A DNA stretch of 64,000 nt from Clusia tigrina (GCA_920105625.2 OV050032.1:8794129-8858128), one strand, 5' to 3'; numbered from the stretch's first letter, positions 25,336 through 38,091 are shown. Notes: generated by a model from the sequence alone, not told the origin. Numbers and translations are program-made.

Positions 25336-26224
25336 TCAAGAGGCAATCCCCAGCCTACACCAGTGAGTGCCAAGAGTCCAGTGTCCCGTTAGGACGCTAA
25401 TCACAGAACATATATTTGTCTATTTACGAGTGTAAATGAATGAACGCTTGAATTCAGGGGGTAAACCGGCTCCCCAAAATATGTTTCATCACTTTCTTTG
25501 ACACATATGAGACTTAATATCACCACCAATAACCATCATGAATGACTGTGATAGAATTGATGGAAAAAACACACCGACTGGGCAACCCAAACAGAGTGGG
25601 ATTACTTGCCTAGGCTCTGGCTGATGCGAAGTCGTGCGTCGAAAGACTTTCTACGTCGGAAAATCGTCGCTTCTGTTTCTGACGGATCGATCTAACGTTA
25701 TTCCTCAGCACACTCGTTGAGTAAATGGGCATGACCGGGGGTGTCAACGTCCATTAGAGCACATTTTAGCGAAAGCCACAAATAATTACTTTTATATTTG
25801 TTTGCGTTTCAATCTATTCGCTGCGAATATGTATTTAAATAAGTGACAGCGACAGCCGTCGCCGCCACGCCACGCCTGCCACTCTAATCGAAAGAATGTT
25901 AAGCGTTAAATAAAATGCAAACAAAATAATTTAAATTTTATTTATACGATACTCAGTGGCACACTGACGGACCGACCGACCGACCGACCGCCTGAGTCGC
26001 TGACTGACTGACTGTGGCTGACTTGTTGACTCAAGGGACCGCCTGAGCTTGCGCCGCCGAAGCAGTCACCATAACGGCGGGCATGGTTGCAAAATTTCCG
26101 CTTATATGTATGAATAGGCGGAGTGGAGCGGTGACGGCAGCGGCCAAAAACAAACAACGGTTGACGAAAGAAACCGTTTCGATCTGTTTTGACAAATTTC
26201 AATTAAACGGTTACTTTTTCATAT

Positions 26225-26720
26225 AAAATTTTTTTTTGTTGGTTTTTGTTTTCTAAATTAGTATTTATTTAATTTTTTTCATTTGTATTTTTTTTTTGTT
26301 TTTTTCATTTGTATTTTTTTTTGGGTTTATTTCATTTGTATTTAATATTTTTCCTTTCATTTGTATTTTATTTTATTTTTTTGTTTGTTTTGTTTTCATT
26401 TGTATTTTTTGTGTTTTTTTCATTTGTATTTTATTTTTGTTTTTGTGTTTTTTCATTTGTTTTATTTTTTTCTTTTATTTGTATTTAATTTTTTTTTTGT
26501 TTTTTCATTTGTTTTATTTTTCTTCTTTTATTTGTATTTAATTTTTTTTCCTTTCATTTGAATTTTTTTCCTTTCATTTGTATTTAATTTTTTTCCTTTC
26601 ATTTGAATTTATATTTTTTTCCTTTCCTTTCATTTGTATTTTATTTTTGTTTTTGTTTCTTTCATTTGTTTTAATTTTTTCCCCTTATTTGTATTTTTTT
26701 TTTCTTTCACTTTATTGTTT
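26225..26720. repeat. T-rich degenerate repeat
   Basis: Irregular repeats of ttcatttgtattttttt, nearly free of C and G. The + frames through it (Phe/Ile/Leu-rich) are not genes. Confidence 0.85.
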
Positions 26721-27283
26721 TCATATAATTTTTATATAACTTTTTTTTAAGTATTCTTTTTACATTTTGTGTAAATGAAAGTTTCAAATCTAAACAAACC
26801 CAGTCAGTTTCTTATAAAAATACTTTTGTGTTTACTCTTTTGTTTGTTTTTATATATATATATATTTTTTTTTATTTTTGCTTTTTGTTTTTCTAATTTA
26901 TCAACATCATAAATTTTACATACAATTGTCAAAATATAAATTATTAATTTATATTTTTTTTGGATCATTTTGATTTCAATTTAAATCCCATACAAAAATA
27001 TTCCAACACTTGGTTCAAACTTCATTGTTTTTGATAGTGAATACATCGTTAAATAACGCTTTCATTGACCTCCATGAAATATAAAATTATTAACAATTTC
27101 GCTTAACTGTACCGTTATAATCACTTCATCGTATTAGACAGGATCATTACTATTCAACCATCTCATTAATATTCCAGAGGTGAGTCGATGGCCTCGAGTT
27201 TGATTAGATTTTAATACGTTGTTATAAATGTTATTGGACTTCTTTTGGAATACTAGGAAACGTTTTCGAGAGATGATTTTCAT

Positions 27284-28440
27284 ATGTAATGAATTCCATA
27301 TCTAATGATTTTCATAGATAATGGTTTCCCATAGATAATGATTTCCCATAGATAGTGATTTCCCATAGATAATGATTTCTATAGATAATGATTTCTATAG
27401 ATAATGATTTCTATAGATAATGATTTCCATAGATATTGATTTCCCATAGATAGTGATTTCCATAGATAATGATTTCGCATAGATAGTGATTCCATAAATA
27501 GTCATTTCCTTTAGATAGTGATTTCCATAGATAGTGATTTCCTTTAGATAGTGATTTCCATAGATAGTGATTTCCCTTAGATAGTGATTTCCATAGATAG
27601 TGATTTCCATAGATAATGATTTCCATAGATAATGATTTCCATAGATAGTGATTTTTCATAGATAGTGATTTCCGTAGATAGTGATTTCCATAGATAGTGA
27701 TTTCCCTTAGATAGTGATTTCCCTTAGATAGTGATTTCCTATAGATAGGGATTTCCCATAGATAGGGATTTCCCATAGATAGGGATTTCCCATAGATAGG
27801 GATTTCCCATAGATAATGATTTCCCATAGATAGGGATTTCCCATAGATAGGGATTTCCATAGATAATGATTTCCCATAGATAATGATTTCCATAATGATT
27901 TCCCAAAGATAGTGATTTTCCATAGATAATGATTTTCATAGATAATGATTTTCTTAGATAGTGATTTCCAAAAGAATGATTTCCAAAAGAGTGATTTCCC
28001 AAAGATAATGATTTTCCATAGATAGTGATTTTCATAGATAGTGATTTTCATAGATAGTGATTTTCATAGATAGTGATTTTCATAGATAGTGGTTTCCATA
28101 GATAGTGGTTTCCATAGATGATGATTTTCCATAGATGAAGATTTTCCATAGATGAAGATTTTCCATAGATAATGATTTTCAATAGATGGTGATTTTCAAT
28201 AGATGGTGATTTTCAATAGATAGTGGGTTTCATAGATAGTGGTTTTCATAGATAGTGATTTTCATAGATAGTGATTTTCATAGATAGTGGTTTTCATAGA
28301 TAGTGATTTTCATAGATAGTGATTTTCATAGATAGTGATTTTCATAGATAGTGATTTCCATAGATAATGATTTTTATAGATAATGATTTCCAAAGATAAT
28401 GATTTTCATAGATAATGATTTCCAAAGATAATGATTTCCA
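27284..28440. repeat. 16-18-bp minisatellite (gatttccatagatagt)
   Basis: About 65-70 units of gatttccatagatagt with changes in the C run and in the third quarter (gatagt/gataat/gataggg). The minus strand is open as a Tyr-Gly-Asn-His repeat peptide in two frames. Ends about 580 bp before the next exon. Confidence 0.93.
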
Positions 28441-29018
28441 TTAGATCACTCTTTATATGATTTTCGAATAGTATCGAATCAGCTCTACAAATTCTCAAAA
28501 ATTTGATTATGCGATCACGTCCATTGATGCTGTGAGTGCATATTTTTAGGAAGACGTAATTGTTGTATAATAGACGAACGAAGCTTTCGATACCCTGGTA
28601 CTGGAATGTGCTTTTTCGTATACTTTGTTTTAAACGAGATGATTCTGACATCTTTGTAAGTGTCTGGAATTAAGTTTACCTCACTTCAGGTTCTTCCAAC
28701 GAAGTTAACTTTTTGAATTTTGTCAACCGGCCCTTTGCATGGAAGCATGTCAGTGGGTGGTACTAGTTCCAAAATTATGCAAATATTTCAGTAGAGTACC
28801 CACCCACCCATGTTAACATAGACATCAGATACGGGTTTTCCATTTATTTCCTCCTCCAATTAAATTTTGGTTTGATTCTCTTCTATTTCTAAGATACATA
28901 TTTAAACAAACACACAACCATTTTATTGCATGTAAATAATTACAAGTTTATTTTAACACTTCATTTTTCCAACACCAAACTCCAATTTCTCTGCACCAAT
29001 CCCACGACATAATTGCAG

Positions 29019-29564
29019 CCAAAAATGCCAAGCAATGCCAAGTCCTACTCCAGCGTCAACGTGAGCTTGCGCTGCAGAAATGCTGTCGAGCGAGTAATAA
29101 TAGTAATGGTAATGATTATGACACGCCCACAGCCACCACATTCGCCACATTTGTACATAAATCGAGTGCACCAAAACGTCTAACAACACAATCATCGGCA
29201 TCGTCAGCGTTAACATCAGCAGCAACATCAGCAGCAACACCAGCAGCAACACCAGCAGCAACACCAGTAGCAACACCAGTAGCAACAACTGCAGCCGCAG
29301 CCTCAGCAGCACCTGCAACAGCACCACCACAAACTCCGCCAACAACACCGCACAGAAAGAAACCATTAACACCGTTGCTAATAACAACATTGCAAAATCA
29401 CAATTCTCATCCTCAGCACTATCACCACCAACACCAACACCAGCACGACTCACAACAGCCACAATTTAGCCCTATTCTAGGCACGCCCTCATCGCCGCAT
29501 TCGCCGCTTTCAGTGCATTTTGTGCGTACAACGAAAACTTCACGTTTACGTGCCGCCGCACTGG
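29019..29564 (+). CDS. Svil: Supervillin-like protein, Ala/Thr/Pro-rich exon
   Basis: The coding frame is continuous from the acceptor ataattgcag (29018) to ctg g/gtgagt (29564). It is phase 1 at both ends, which fits the exon before (g+cc gives Ala) and after (g+at gives Asp). About 181 codons: a short helical-looking start (KNAKQCQVLLQRQRELALQK), then an Ala-Ala-Thr-Pro tandem coding repeat at 29212-29300, Pro-rich sequence, a His/Gln-rich stretch and PILGTPSSPHSPLSVHF near the end. Mostly disordered, with proline-directed phosphorylation motifs. The true exon is longer than any ATG-initiated frame in it, because it has no early Met. Confidence 0.8.
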
Positions 29565-30059
29565 GTGAGTTTCTTTGAGAATTAGGCGAGTGTGTGTAAC
29601 GGAGAGAGGGAGATTCTTCTCTGCCATCTCTTCATATATATCTGCTGTAGCCATAACTCACTCATCCGCCTACCATTCGTTCACTCATCCATTAACAACC
29701 CCTCCATAGAGCGAGCATGCACTAAAACAGCTGTTCTAACCGATCCTAAAAGTATGCAACACTTTTACCACGAGTTTGCAACGATTGTATGCTTTGGCGG
29801 CGGACTTATTCGTTGGATTGAAAGGATCCACCTAACAATTCCAATAGTTTTTATAACCTTTTTTTTGTTTTAGCAATTTGAGACATTACACTCTAATCAC
29901 CTTTCCCCACCACCACCCCACCCCACCCTTTATTCCCAAACCAAACCATATAAAATTGTATTTTTGATTTTTAACCCACACAACTAAATTTACACTTCAT
30001 CAACTTAATTTTTTTCGTTTACTCTCTTTCTCTCTCTCCCTCTCTCTTCCTCTCTCTGC

Positions 30060-30108
<49 letters not shown>

Positions 30109-30280
30109 TCTAAATTAATATTTGTATTTAGTTTAGTTTAGCATTTTGCTTAAATTGTGATCTTTTGTTTTGCCTTCCCTATGCGAGTGTAGTTAGTCTA
30201 AACGTATTCCCTTTTACTACCAATCAAACTACTAACCTTACTAACCTTCGTCATATTGACTTTTCTCCCCGACTTCGCAG
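29565..30280 (+). other. Svil: Intron (0.7 kb) with a CT tract
   Basis: GGTGAG-type donor and gacttcgcag acceptor, phase 1. It holds a CT-rich tract from 30021 to 30104, of which 30066-30103 is almost pure TC. The tract is about 180 bp before the acceptor and might act as a distant pyrimidine element. Otherwise nothing recognised. Confidence 0.8.
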
Positions 30281-30906
30281 ATAAGAAAAAGGATGGCGAA
30301 TCGCATCAACACAAACCGAAGTTATGCCATTCCCTGCCCATATCGCCAGGTCAACAGCAACAAACCCAACAGCACTACCCCCACCACCACCTCCAACAAC
30401 AACAATTGCATTCGCTAAAGCCAATTTCCAGCAACACCAGTTCATCGGACAATCAAAAGTCGCCTACTAGCTCCGAAGGTGAGCATAAAAATTGCTCCTC
30501 ACCCTCGATAGGACACAAGTTACGCAAGGGAACCTCATTGGCCATTGCTAAGAGACTGGTGCCCTCTGTCTCGATATCGATGAAACAAAATCTCAGTGAA
30601 ATGCATTTCAATGGAGGCAACACTAACTCCAAAACTAAAAGTCCCAAACTGAAGAAACAACGCGCACCACAGACGATGGATGATGAGGAGGCGGCCGAGT
30701 ACGTTTTAAAAATTGACAGCTCTACGAAGTCATCCACCGAACATGCCGTACACAACGTGGACGATCTCGATATTGGATTTAGTAGCGTCGGTACTCCATA
30801 CAGACCACGCACCTCCACCATGTACTCGGATCAGACGCGCAAGAGTGAGAGCGCCATGCCATTGAATGGACGAAATGGAACCAGCCATCAACTGAGGTGC
30901 AGAACC
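30281..30906 (+). CDS. Svil: Supervillin-like protein, exon with KLRKGTSLAIAKRL block
   Basis: Phase-1 acceptor (gacttcgca/g+at gives Asp) and phase-0 donor (acc/gtaagt). About 208 codons. It begins basic (DKKKDGESHQHKPKL), passes through a Gln/His-rich stretch, then has a better-conserved-looking segment with IGHKLRKGTSLAIAKRLVP and SVSISMKQNLSEMHFNGG. SPKLKKQRAPQTMDDEEAAEYV and DDLDIGFSSVGTPYRPRTST follow. It is followed only 94 bp later by the next small exon. Assigned to supervillin by splice continuity. Confidence 0.82.
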
Positions 30907-31000
30907 GTAAGTGTCCATTGAGTAATGTAGGAGAGAGAGTCGACTCCCTCACGTTGTACTTGTTCACAAAATCTTTCAAATTCTCTTCTTTCAATTTTAG

Positions 31001-31103
31001 CCACAGGACATGTCTGCGTGTCTCAATGAGGATCGGGATAAATCAGCAAAACGTAAATCGAATTTAAACCGTTCCCAAAATGACGAAGCCACTCAAGATA
31101 GCG
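31001..31103 (+). CDS. Svil: Supervillin-like protein, small 34-codon exon
   Basis: A 103-bp exon with acceptor ttcaattttag and donor gatagcg/gtaagt. Read in phase 0, as the preceding exon demands, it is open throughout: PQDMSACLNEDRDKSAKRKS, then NLNRSQNDEATQDS. It leaves one base (phase 1) that fits the acceptor at 33561. It is too short to stand out as an open frame; the two splice sites and the phase match are the evidence. Confidence 0.78.
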
Positions 31104-33560
31104 GTAAGTGAAGTGGGGATGGGGAATGGCGCTAGCACTAGATGAGAGTCGCGTTGAGGGTAGTCAGGACCGATTGGGTTGGGTTGGTGCAAGTCATCTA
31201 GTCAGGATAAGAATGATACCAAGCAAAGAGAGGTGGGTGAGAGAGCTATCGAGGTAGTTTGTAGGTACCCCCTCAGGGAAATCGACGAACTGGACGACTA
31301 GAAAAGTACGGCTAAACCACCAAACAGGACTGCAAGGGAGGGGCACCACCCTCAGGGAAATCGCCGAACTGGACGACTAGAAAAGTACGGCTAAACCACC
31401 AAACAGGACTGCAAGGGAGGGGCACCACCCTCAGGGAAATCGCCGAACTGGACGACTAGAAAAGTACGGCTAAACCACCAAACAGGACTGCAAGGGAGGG
31501 GCACCACCCTCAGGGAAATCGACGAACTGGACAACTAGGAAAAGCACGGCTAAACCACCAAACAGGACTGCAAGGGAGGGGCACCACCCTCAGGGAAATC
31601 GACGAACTGAACGACTAGGAAAAGTAGGGCTAAACCACCAAACAGGACTGCAAGGGAGGGGCACCACCCTCAGGGAAATCGACGAACTGGACGACTAGGA
31701 AAAGTACGGCTAAACCACCAAACAGGACTGCAAGGGAGGGGCACCACCCTCAGGGAAATCGACGAACTGAACGACTAGGAAAAGTAGGGCTAAACCACCA
31801 AACAGGACTGCAAGGGAGGGGCACCACCCTCAGGGAAATCGACGAACTGGACGACTAGGAAAAGTACGGCTAAACCACCAAACAGGACTGCAAGGGAGGG
31901 GCACCACCCTCTGGGAAATCGACGAACTGGACGACTAGGAAAAGCACGGCTAAACCACCAAACAGGACTGCAAGGGAGGGGCACCACCCTCAGGGAAATC
32001 GACGAACTGAACGACTAGGAAAAGTAGGGCTAAACCACCAAACAGGACTGCAAGGGAGGGGCACCACCCTCAGGGAAATCGACGAACTGGACGACTAGGA
32101 AAAGTACGGCTAAACCACCAAACAGGACTGCAAGGGAGGGGCACCACCCTCAGGGAAATCGACGAACTGGACGACTAGGAAAAGTACGGCTAAACCACCA
32201 AACAGGACTGCAAGGGAGGGGCACCACCCTCAGGGAAATCGACGAACTGGACGACTAGGAAAAGTACGGCTAAACTACCAAACAGGACTGCAAGGGAGGA
32301 ACACCGAAATGCTGACGATGAGAGACAACGCAGAGAACTTACTCAACATACTAGTGAAGCAAGTTTGTGCGTACCATGAAAGGCATGACGACGCGAAGCA
32401 CGTAGAAGTTTTCTAGGCAACGGTACCATATGCACAGATGATCCCACCTTACAGAGACGGCTTGCTATCTGCCCCAATCATAGCTGGCTCTATTTGTCTC
32501 GTTTAGTTTAGTTCCGTTTGAAATACCTCCTTCTGGGGTGCGTGAAGCGGCTCAAGTTGTTTCAGTAGCTGGGTTTTTAAGGTCCAACTTCCTGAGTCGC
32601 AGTGATTGAACTTTCGCCAGTCGCTAAGACGTCTTCGTTCCAAGCGGGCTGTGCCAGTCGCTGCTCAGCATGACATTCACTATTGCCGATTTTATGCTCT
32701 GATTGATGTTGGCCATTGCGGTCGGCGGTGCGAACATTTGGAACTGCTTTGGTCGAGTGCCGCATTGGAAAATATGGCATTAAACTTGCATAACCAGCAA
32801 TTCAGAGTGAGCCTACACTGCAACTGTGACTGCTGCTGCAGGCAGCCACTGCTAACGAGGCACGGGCAGATATTACGAGTACATATTTGTGTATTGGTTG
32901 ACTGGCTGACTGATGGCTGGGCGTTTCTGCGGTCGGTCTTGGTTGAGCAAACACAATTATAACCATACAAAGATTCACTTCACCACTGCGGCCGTGTACG
33001 AATAGATTTCGGCTGGGTTTGCTCTTTGCATATGGCGTGCATGCAAAGTTGCAGTATTTGAAAATATGATATTGCAATGCCTTGGAATTTGTGGCATCAA
33101 TGGAGAAGCGTAGCAGTTGCTAGTCACTAACTACACGTCAGCGATGTTGCAACAACGTGGAGCGCGTATTCATTTTCAATAAAGTGTACAGGGTTCTCCA
33201 TTTTAGTATTCCTTCATCATTAGAAATGTTGCCTCTGCAAAGAGATCATCATCAGCAGCAGCAACAACAACCGCAGCAGCGGCATCGGTTTATCTCAGTT
33301 CAACACATGCATCTGCGTTCATTCCACCTGCAACAGTCCTGCGAACGCTTTTCCATACTAACCCAAGAGACCTGTGTAAAATATGTGCTCTTTTCGCAAA
33401 GCATTTGCGATGCTTGGGCATGTGAGTTGCGTTGCCATTGCTCTGCTGTGTCCATAACTGATCCACGTAGTCCCCCGGGACTGGGTGTGCATATATTTCG
33501 CCTCTAGCATTTGCGTACGCTTTGACACTAATCGCCTCTCTTTTCCCTTGTATATTGCAG
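31104..33560 (+). other. Svil: Intron (2.5 kb) with 80-bp tandem array
   Basis: Donor GTAAGT (31104), acceptor ttgtatattgcag (33560), phase 1. The 80-bp array fills 31265-32302. The remaining 1.2 kb (32303-33560) has a CAG/CAA run near 33255 and several short frames, none convincing. Confidence 0.8.
31265..32302. repeat. 79/80-bp minisatellite, 13 copies
   Basis: Thirteen copies starting at 31270, 31349, 31428 and 31507 (79-bp spacing) and then every 80 bp to 32227. The later units gained one G (ctaggaaaag against ctagaaaag). Units differ by a few bases only. Variants gaactgaacgac...tagggc and gaactggacgac...tacggc partly alternate, suggesting dimeric amplification. Confidence 0.95.
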
Positions 33561-35649
33561 ATGAAACCACCGCCGCTCGTCGGCGCCGTCGCCGTGAATT
33601 GGGCATGTCGCGTCAGCTGCTTCCAGCCGATGATCCCACATTGCGCGATCTGATCTCGTCCCAAAAAGGCAGTATCTCGTTGTCTGCAGGGAATGTGCCT
33701 AATTGCCCTTCCGGCTCCGGTACCGGTACCGGATCTCGGGCACACCGCAATGACCTGGCCTTTCACATGGAGAACGCTCGTCGTGGGCTGGACTTGATCG
33801 CTCCTACCAGTGCAACCGAGAGACGGCGTGCCATTTTGGCAGCCCGAGGGAAGGGAGAGACGAGTTCTTCCGGAGGTGGGCGTGTAAGTCGGCGCAGCGA
33901 CACTTTGCCCCTAGGCGGCGGAGAGCTGCGCAAGTCGCGCTCAAACGACGTCAATCGCAAGGTAAATGAGCGTACAAAAAGCGATCTGGCCGAGATCATG
34001 AAGATCGCCGAGCTGGCCAATGCGGATACCATGGAAGGCAGCCCTGGAGGTTGCAGCGCTCCGCCGCCACCCTCCTCACCAGACCCAAGTAATCAATCAC
34101 CTGTCGGCGCCATCGCCGATCTCACAAACTCGATCAACCGCATCCGCGCAAGTCACGAGCGCGAACTGGTGCCACCCGCAGACTCACTGGAACACGAACG
34201 GTCGCCAGTTAAGCACGCCACATTCGTACAGCAGGAATGCATCTACTACGATCCCGAACCGTCCGAAGATCAGTTCCCGGAACAGGAGTTGTCCACCAGC
34301 AGCAGTACCAGTATGCTGCGCCAGCGCATGCTAAAGGCGCGCAGTGTTGATCGAGAGACAGGACAGGAGTCGAAGAAATTCTCGCCGATTTTCCGACGCA
34401 AGAGCATCGACGAGTGCTCCGTGTCGGCGCCTTTGGCAGGTGCCTCTGTTCAGGCTGTCGCCAGCACTGGGTCTGTGGCATCTCCGGCTACCGCAGCACA
34501 CAACCACATTGTCTCAATTCTGAAGAAGAATTACCAAATCGCCGGCGAATCTAGCTCGGCCTCGAGCAACGCCTCGCCAGTGACCTTCTCGGCTAGTGTC
34601 GTCGACACGCCCACCAAACTGAAGCGTGTGGGCATACTCAAGAAACGTTCCAGTCTCGACGAATCGCGTTACTATTCGCGTTCACATTCGCCCGACGAAC
34701 GCAGCATTCTCATCAAGTCTGCGCGACGAAATTCGCTAGAGGAAATGGCCGCCGCCTCGCCACAGCACGGCATTCTCAAGCAGAGCAGTTACGACAGCAG
34801 CAAAAGCGATGGCTGCCCTTCTGCCACTGACCCGCATCCACACGGCATACTCAAGAAGAAGGACTCCACCTCCACGCCCTCTGAGGGTGGCTCACACGGC
34901 TCCAAACACGTCTCCATCTCACAAGCCGTCATATTGGCCGCTGCCGAATTGGGCCGCGACGTACCGGAGGTAGGCACCGGCGACTACTGCGAGGAGGGCT
35001 TCACCCCCAACAATGAAGACTACGAAATTCGCCCAATACTGAAGCAGGAGAGCGTTTGCTCCGAGGACAATGTGCGCCCACCCAAACCCATACTCAAGAA
35101 GAAATCATCGTCCGGCGAGGCAGATGAGCACGAGATACGCCCAATATTGAAAACATCGCGTAAGAGCAGCCGCGAAGAGTTCGACCTCAGCAGCTTTCCA
35201 GCCGACGAGTCGCGTCAATCTAGCGAACCGTCAGTACGGCCCATCCTAAAGACTGAGTCCCCGTTCAAACGTCGCTCGTTGGGCGACGAAGCCGCTGAGG
35301 AAGCAGATGCCAACTCCCCCAGCATACTGAAGCGCCGCACGCGCTCGTTGGAACGCCAAGTCACTCCAGTGGTAGACCTGGGAGCTGCGCTCAATGCCAT
35401 TGCCACTCAAACGCAGCCCGTGCCCATCCAGTTCGTGTCCACCCCTTTCAGTTTGTCCGTGGCCGAACGCATCAAGACCATGGAAAAGTATCTCAGCACA
35501 CAACCACAGTCGTCGACGCTGGCATCCAACAGCACCAGTGTAGCAGGTGCGGACAACATGCCAACCCTCATCAGGCCCAATGCCATCAAGCGCAGCTTAA
35601 ACCGTGAACGCATGAAAACTCAGCCGGTGACGAGCCAGGAGAAGAACGT
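33561..35649 (+). CDS. Svil: Supervillin, large exon with repeated ILK motifs and QPVT block
   Basis: About 695 codons, phase 1 in (g+at gives Asp), phase 2 out (aac gt/gtaagt). It begins with an Arg cluster (AARRRRRRELGMSRQ), then RAHRNDLAFHMENARRGLDL, ERRRAILAARGKGE and RTKSDLAEIMKIAELANADT, all helix-prone. From about residue 317 to 586 it carries ten x-I-L-K motifs (SILKKNYQ, GILKKRSS, SILIKSAR, GILKQSS, GILKKKDS, PILKQES, PILKKKSS, PILKTSRK, PILKTES, SILKRRTR), usually followed by Ser and basic residues. Near the end LSVAERIKTMEKYL is followed by RERMKTQPVTSQ. In vertebrate supervillin a SLAEKLALF block is likewise followed by an Arg-rich stretch and QTQPVT, which is the main support for the family call. 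Such regions bind actin, myosin II and membrane partners in vertebrates; the fly ILK repeats are not assigned a partner here. Confidence 0.88.
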
Positions 35650-36002
35650 GTAAGTACCCAAGTAGCCTTTTAAGTCTCCTCCTACCTTTGCAAGTGCAAC
35701 TCATATTCTTGTGAGAGATGTGTCCAGGTTACTTTCTATAGTGCTGGTTTTGTCGGTGTCGAGGGAAACAGTCTGTCAGGATTTCTAAAAGAGCTTTGTT
35801 CGGGCAGAGCAGCCCACAATGTCCAGAAACATAAAGAAGTCAAAAGTTTGCACAGAGTCAGGAAGAATTGAAGAATTTTCCACTTTTGGTGGTATTTCAC
35901 CCATTCAATACTAGGCGTCGGAGCTCCTATGTCTGAAGAGGGCTCCAATTATATTTCTCTTGGTCGTATATCGAGACTATTTCGCCTCTGAACTTACCTT
36001 TC

Positions 36003-36858
36003 AGATGAATCACATGGGACAAAACATGCTTCTAGACATGCTTCAAAACATGCTTCTAGATGAATCACATGGGACAAAACATGCTTCTGGACATGCTTCA
36101 AAACATGCTTCTAGATGAATCACATGGAACACAAAGCATGCTTCTAGACATGCTTCAAAACATGCTTCTAGATGAATCACATGGGACAAAGCATGCTTCT
36201 AGACATGCTTCAAAACATGCTTCTAGATGAATCACATGGGACAAAACATGCTTCTAGACATGCTTCAAAACATGCTTCTAGATGAATCACATGGGACAAA
36301 GCATGCTTCTAGACATGCTTCAAAACATGCTTCTAGATGAATCACATGGGACAAAACATGCTTCTAGACATGCTTCAAAACATGCTTCTAGATGAATCAC
36401 ATGGGACAAAACATGCTTCTAGACATGCTTCAAAACATGCTTCTAGATGAATCACATGGGACAAAGCATGCTTCTAGACATGCTTCAAAACATGCTTCTA
36501 GATGAATCACATGGGACAAAACATGCTTCTAGACATGCTTCAAAACATGCTTCTAGATGAATCACATGGGACAAAACATGCTTCTAGACATGCTTCAAAA
36601 CATGCTTCTAGATGAATCACATGGGACAAAACATGCTTCTAGACATGCTTCAAAACATGCTTCTAGATGAATCACATGGGACAAAACATGCTTCTAGACA
36701 TGCTTCTAGATGAATCACATGGGACAAAACATGCTTCTAGACATGCTTCAAAACATGCTTCTAGATGAATCACATGGGACAAAACATGCTTCTAGACATG
36801 CTTCAAAACATGCTTCTAGATGAATCACATGGGACAAAACATGCTTCTAGACATGCTG
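36003..36858. repeat. 55-bp minisatellite, about 16 copies
   Basis: Unit begins atgaatcacatgggacaaaa and contains three catgctt submotifs, two in catgcttctag and one in catgcttcaaaa. Copies start at 36005, 36060, 36115 and onward; one near 36690 lacks the middle submotif. Begins 356 bp after the 35649 donor. Confidence 0.95.
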
Positions 36859-37639
36859 ACGCATGCTATGGTCCAATTCTAACTGCCACGCCGAGTCAGT
36901 ACGGAATAGCGTTATGTATGGATGAGTTCACGTGTATCACAGAATAGTAGGGCCATCTCTTTAGAGCGGTCTACACCGACTTCTCACTCTCAATGTTAAA
37001 TTTAGTTTTGCTAATGGGGAACAAAACATTTGAAGGACTGCTTCACATAACATTTCCATGACAATTCGTCGGATTCGGTTTTCTGCTTTCTTGCTGCAAG
37101 TAATTCAAATGCAGTTGCACCTACTTTACAAAAGACTAACAACAACAACACCAGCAGTAGCAGCAGCGTCTCAATAAAACTATTTTTATGACTTGGAATT
37201 GGCAGTTGGCCAAATTTCTCTGCCCCTGCCGCATGCTGCATTCTTTTTTCTTACTTTTACTTAGTTTTTTTTTTTCAATTTCTATTAAAATAGCACATCG
37301 CGCACTGCACTTTCATTTGGTGTCCTGTTTTTAAACGCTAAAATTAGAAATTAACTTAAATAAAATATAATAAAAAAAAAGCTGGGCATATTCCTGCGCA
37401 GTTTGGCGTTAATCCCTCTTTGGTTTTCTGTGTCTCGCACACAGTTTTCTGAGTTTGTTGCGGTTCTCTAGAACAGCGGTTGCTGCAACACACCCCTTGC
37501 CCCCTGTAGTGGATCAAACAGGGGGCGAAAATCTTAGCTTTCCACCACTCAACCACTTCCTGATCCTGTAATACATTTTCTCTCTATACACTTGCGTTAC
37601 ACTGTTGACATTGCCCTTTGGTCTCTGTTGGAACTGCAG

Positions 37640-37769
37640 GGGGACTCCCTCAGATGATAGCGATGTTTCCTTGAGCTGGATAAAAAGCTTTCGTGACGAT
37701 TACGATGTTTTGCCCATTACCATCGGTATAAAAGGGCAAATTTGTGTTTTGTACTTCTTCAAAAATTAA
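37640..37769 (+). CDS. Svil: Possible alternative last exon of supervillin
   Basis: A 3' splice site (ggtctctgttggaactgcag) is followed by 42 open codons and a TAA if entered in phase 2, the phase left by the 35649 donor. The frame reads V/GTPSDDSDVSLSWIKSFRDD, then YDVLPITIGIKGQICVLYFF. The first half resembles the acidic/Ser style of the rest of the protein. Splicing here would make a short isoform ending just after the QPVT block. It could also be chance, since 42 open codons is not rare. No homologue is known to me. Confidence 0.28.
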
Positions 37770-38091
37770 GTGTAGGGCTTCACATTTCGCTCAACGGTAC
37801 TCCTTTTCTAGAATATGGTCGCTATTATTGCAACGAGCTGTGTTTTCAATAGAATGGTGGCCGCCATCATAGACTACTTGAGATCAGAGTTTGGCGACAA
37901 GTTGGCCTGAGACATGGATCTGCCCTTTGGCGTTAAAGATCTTCAGAGTAGACATCTTCATTATTTAATTTGTGAATGTGAGTTGAAAAAGGTCAAAGGT
38001 CGGAAAGTCATAGCTTTCTGGAGAGTTGGTGGTAGCGTGGGCAACATATCTATCTCAGTATTGATATTGATTGAGCATCACCCATGTATTA

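Larger units (their letters stand above)
24371..29018 (+). other. Svil: Intron (4.6 kb) between the 23982 and 29019 exons
   Basis: Donor GTGAGT at 24371 and acceptor ataattgcag ending at 29018, both phase 1 (g+cc gives Ala). Contains a minus-strand dispersed element (24836-25335), GACC and GACT tetranucleotide runs near 25970-26010, a T-rich repeat (26225-26720) and the gatttccatagatagt array (27284-28440). Nothing is recognised at 25.4-25.9 or 28.5-29.0 kb. Confidence 0.8.

Noticed and set aside
27395..28051. Tyr-Gly-Asn-His-rich minus-strand frames
   Set aside because: Translation of the gatttccatagatagt array.
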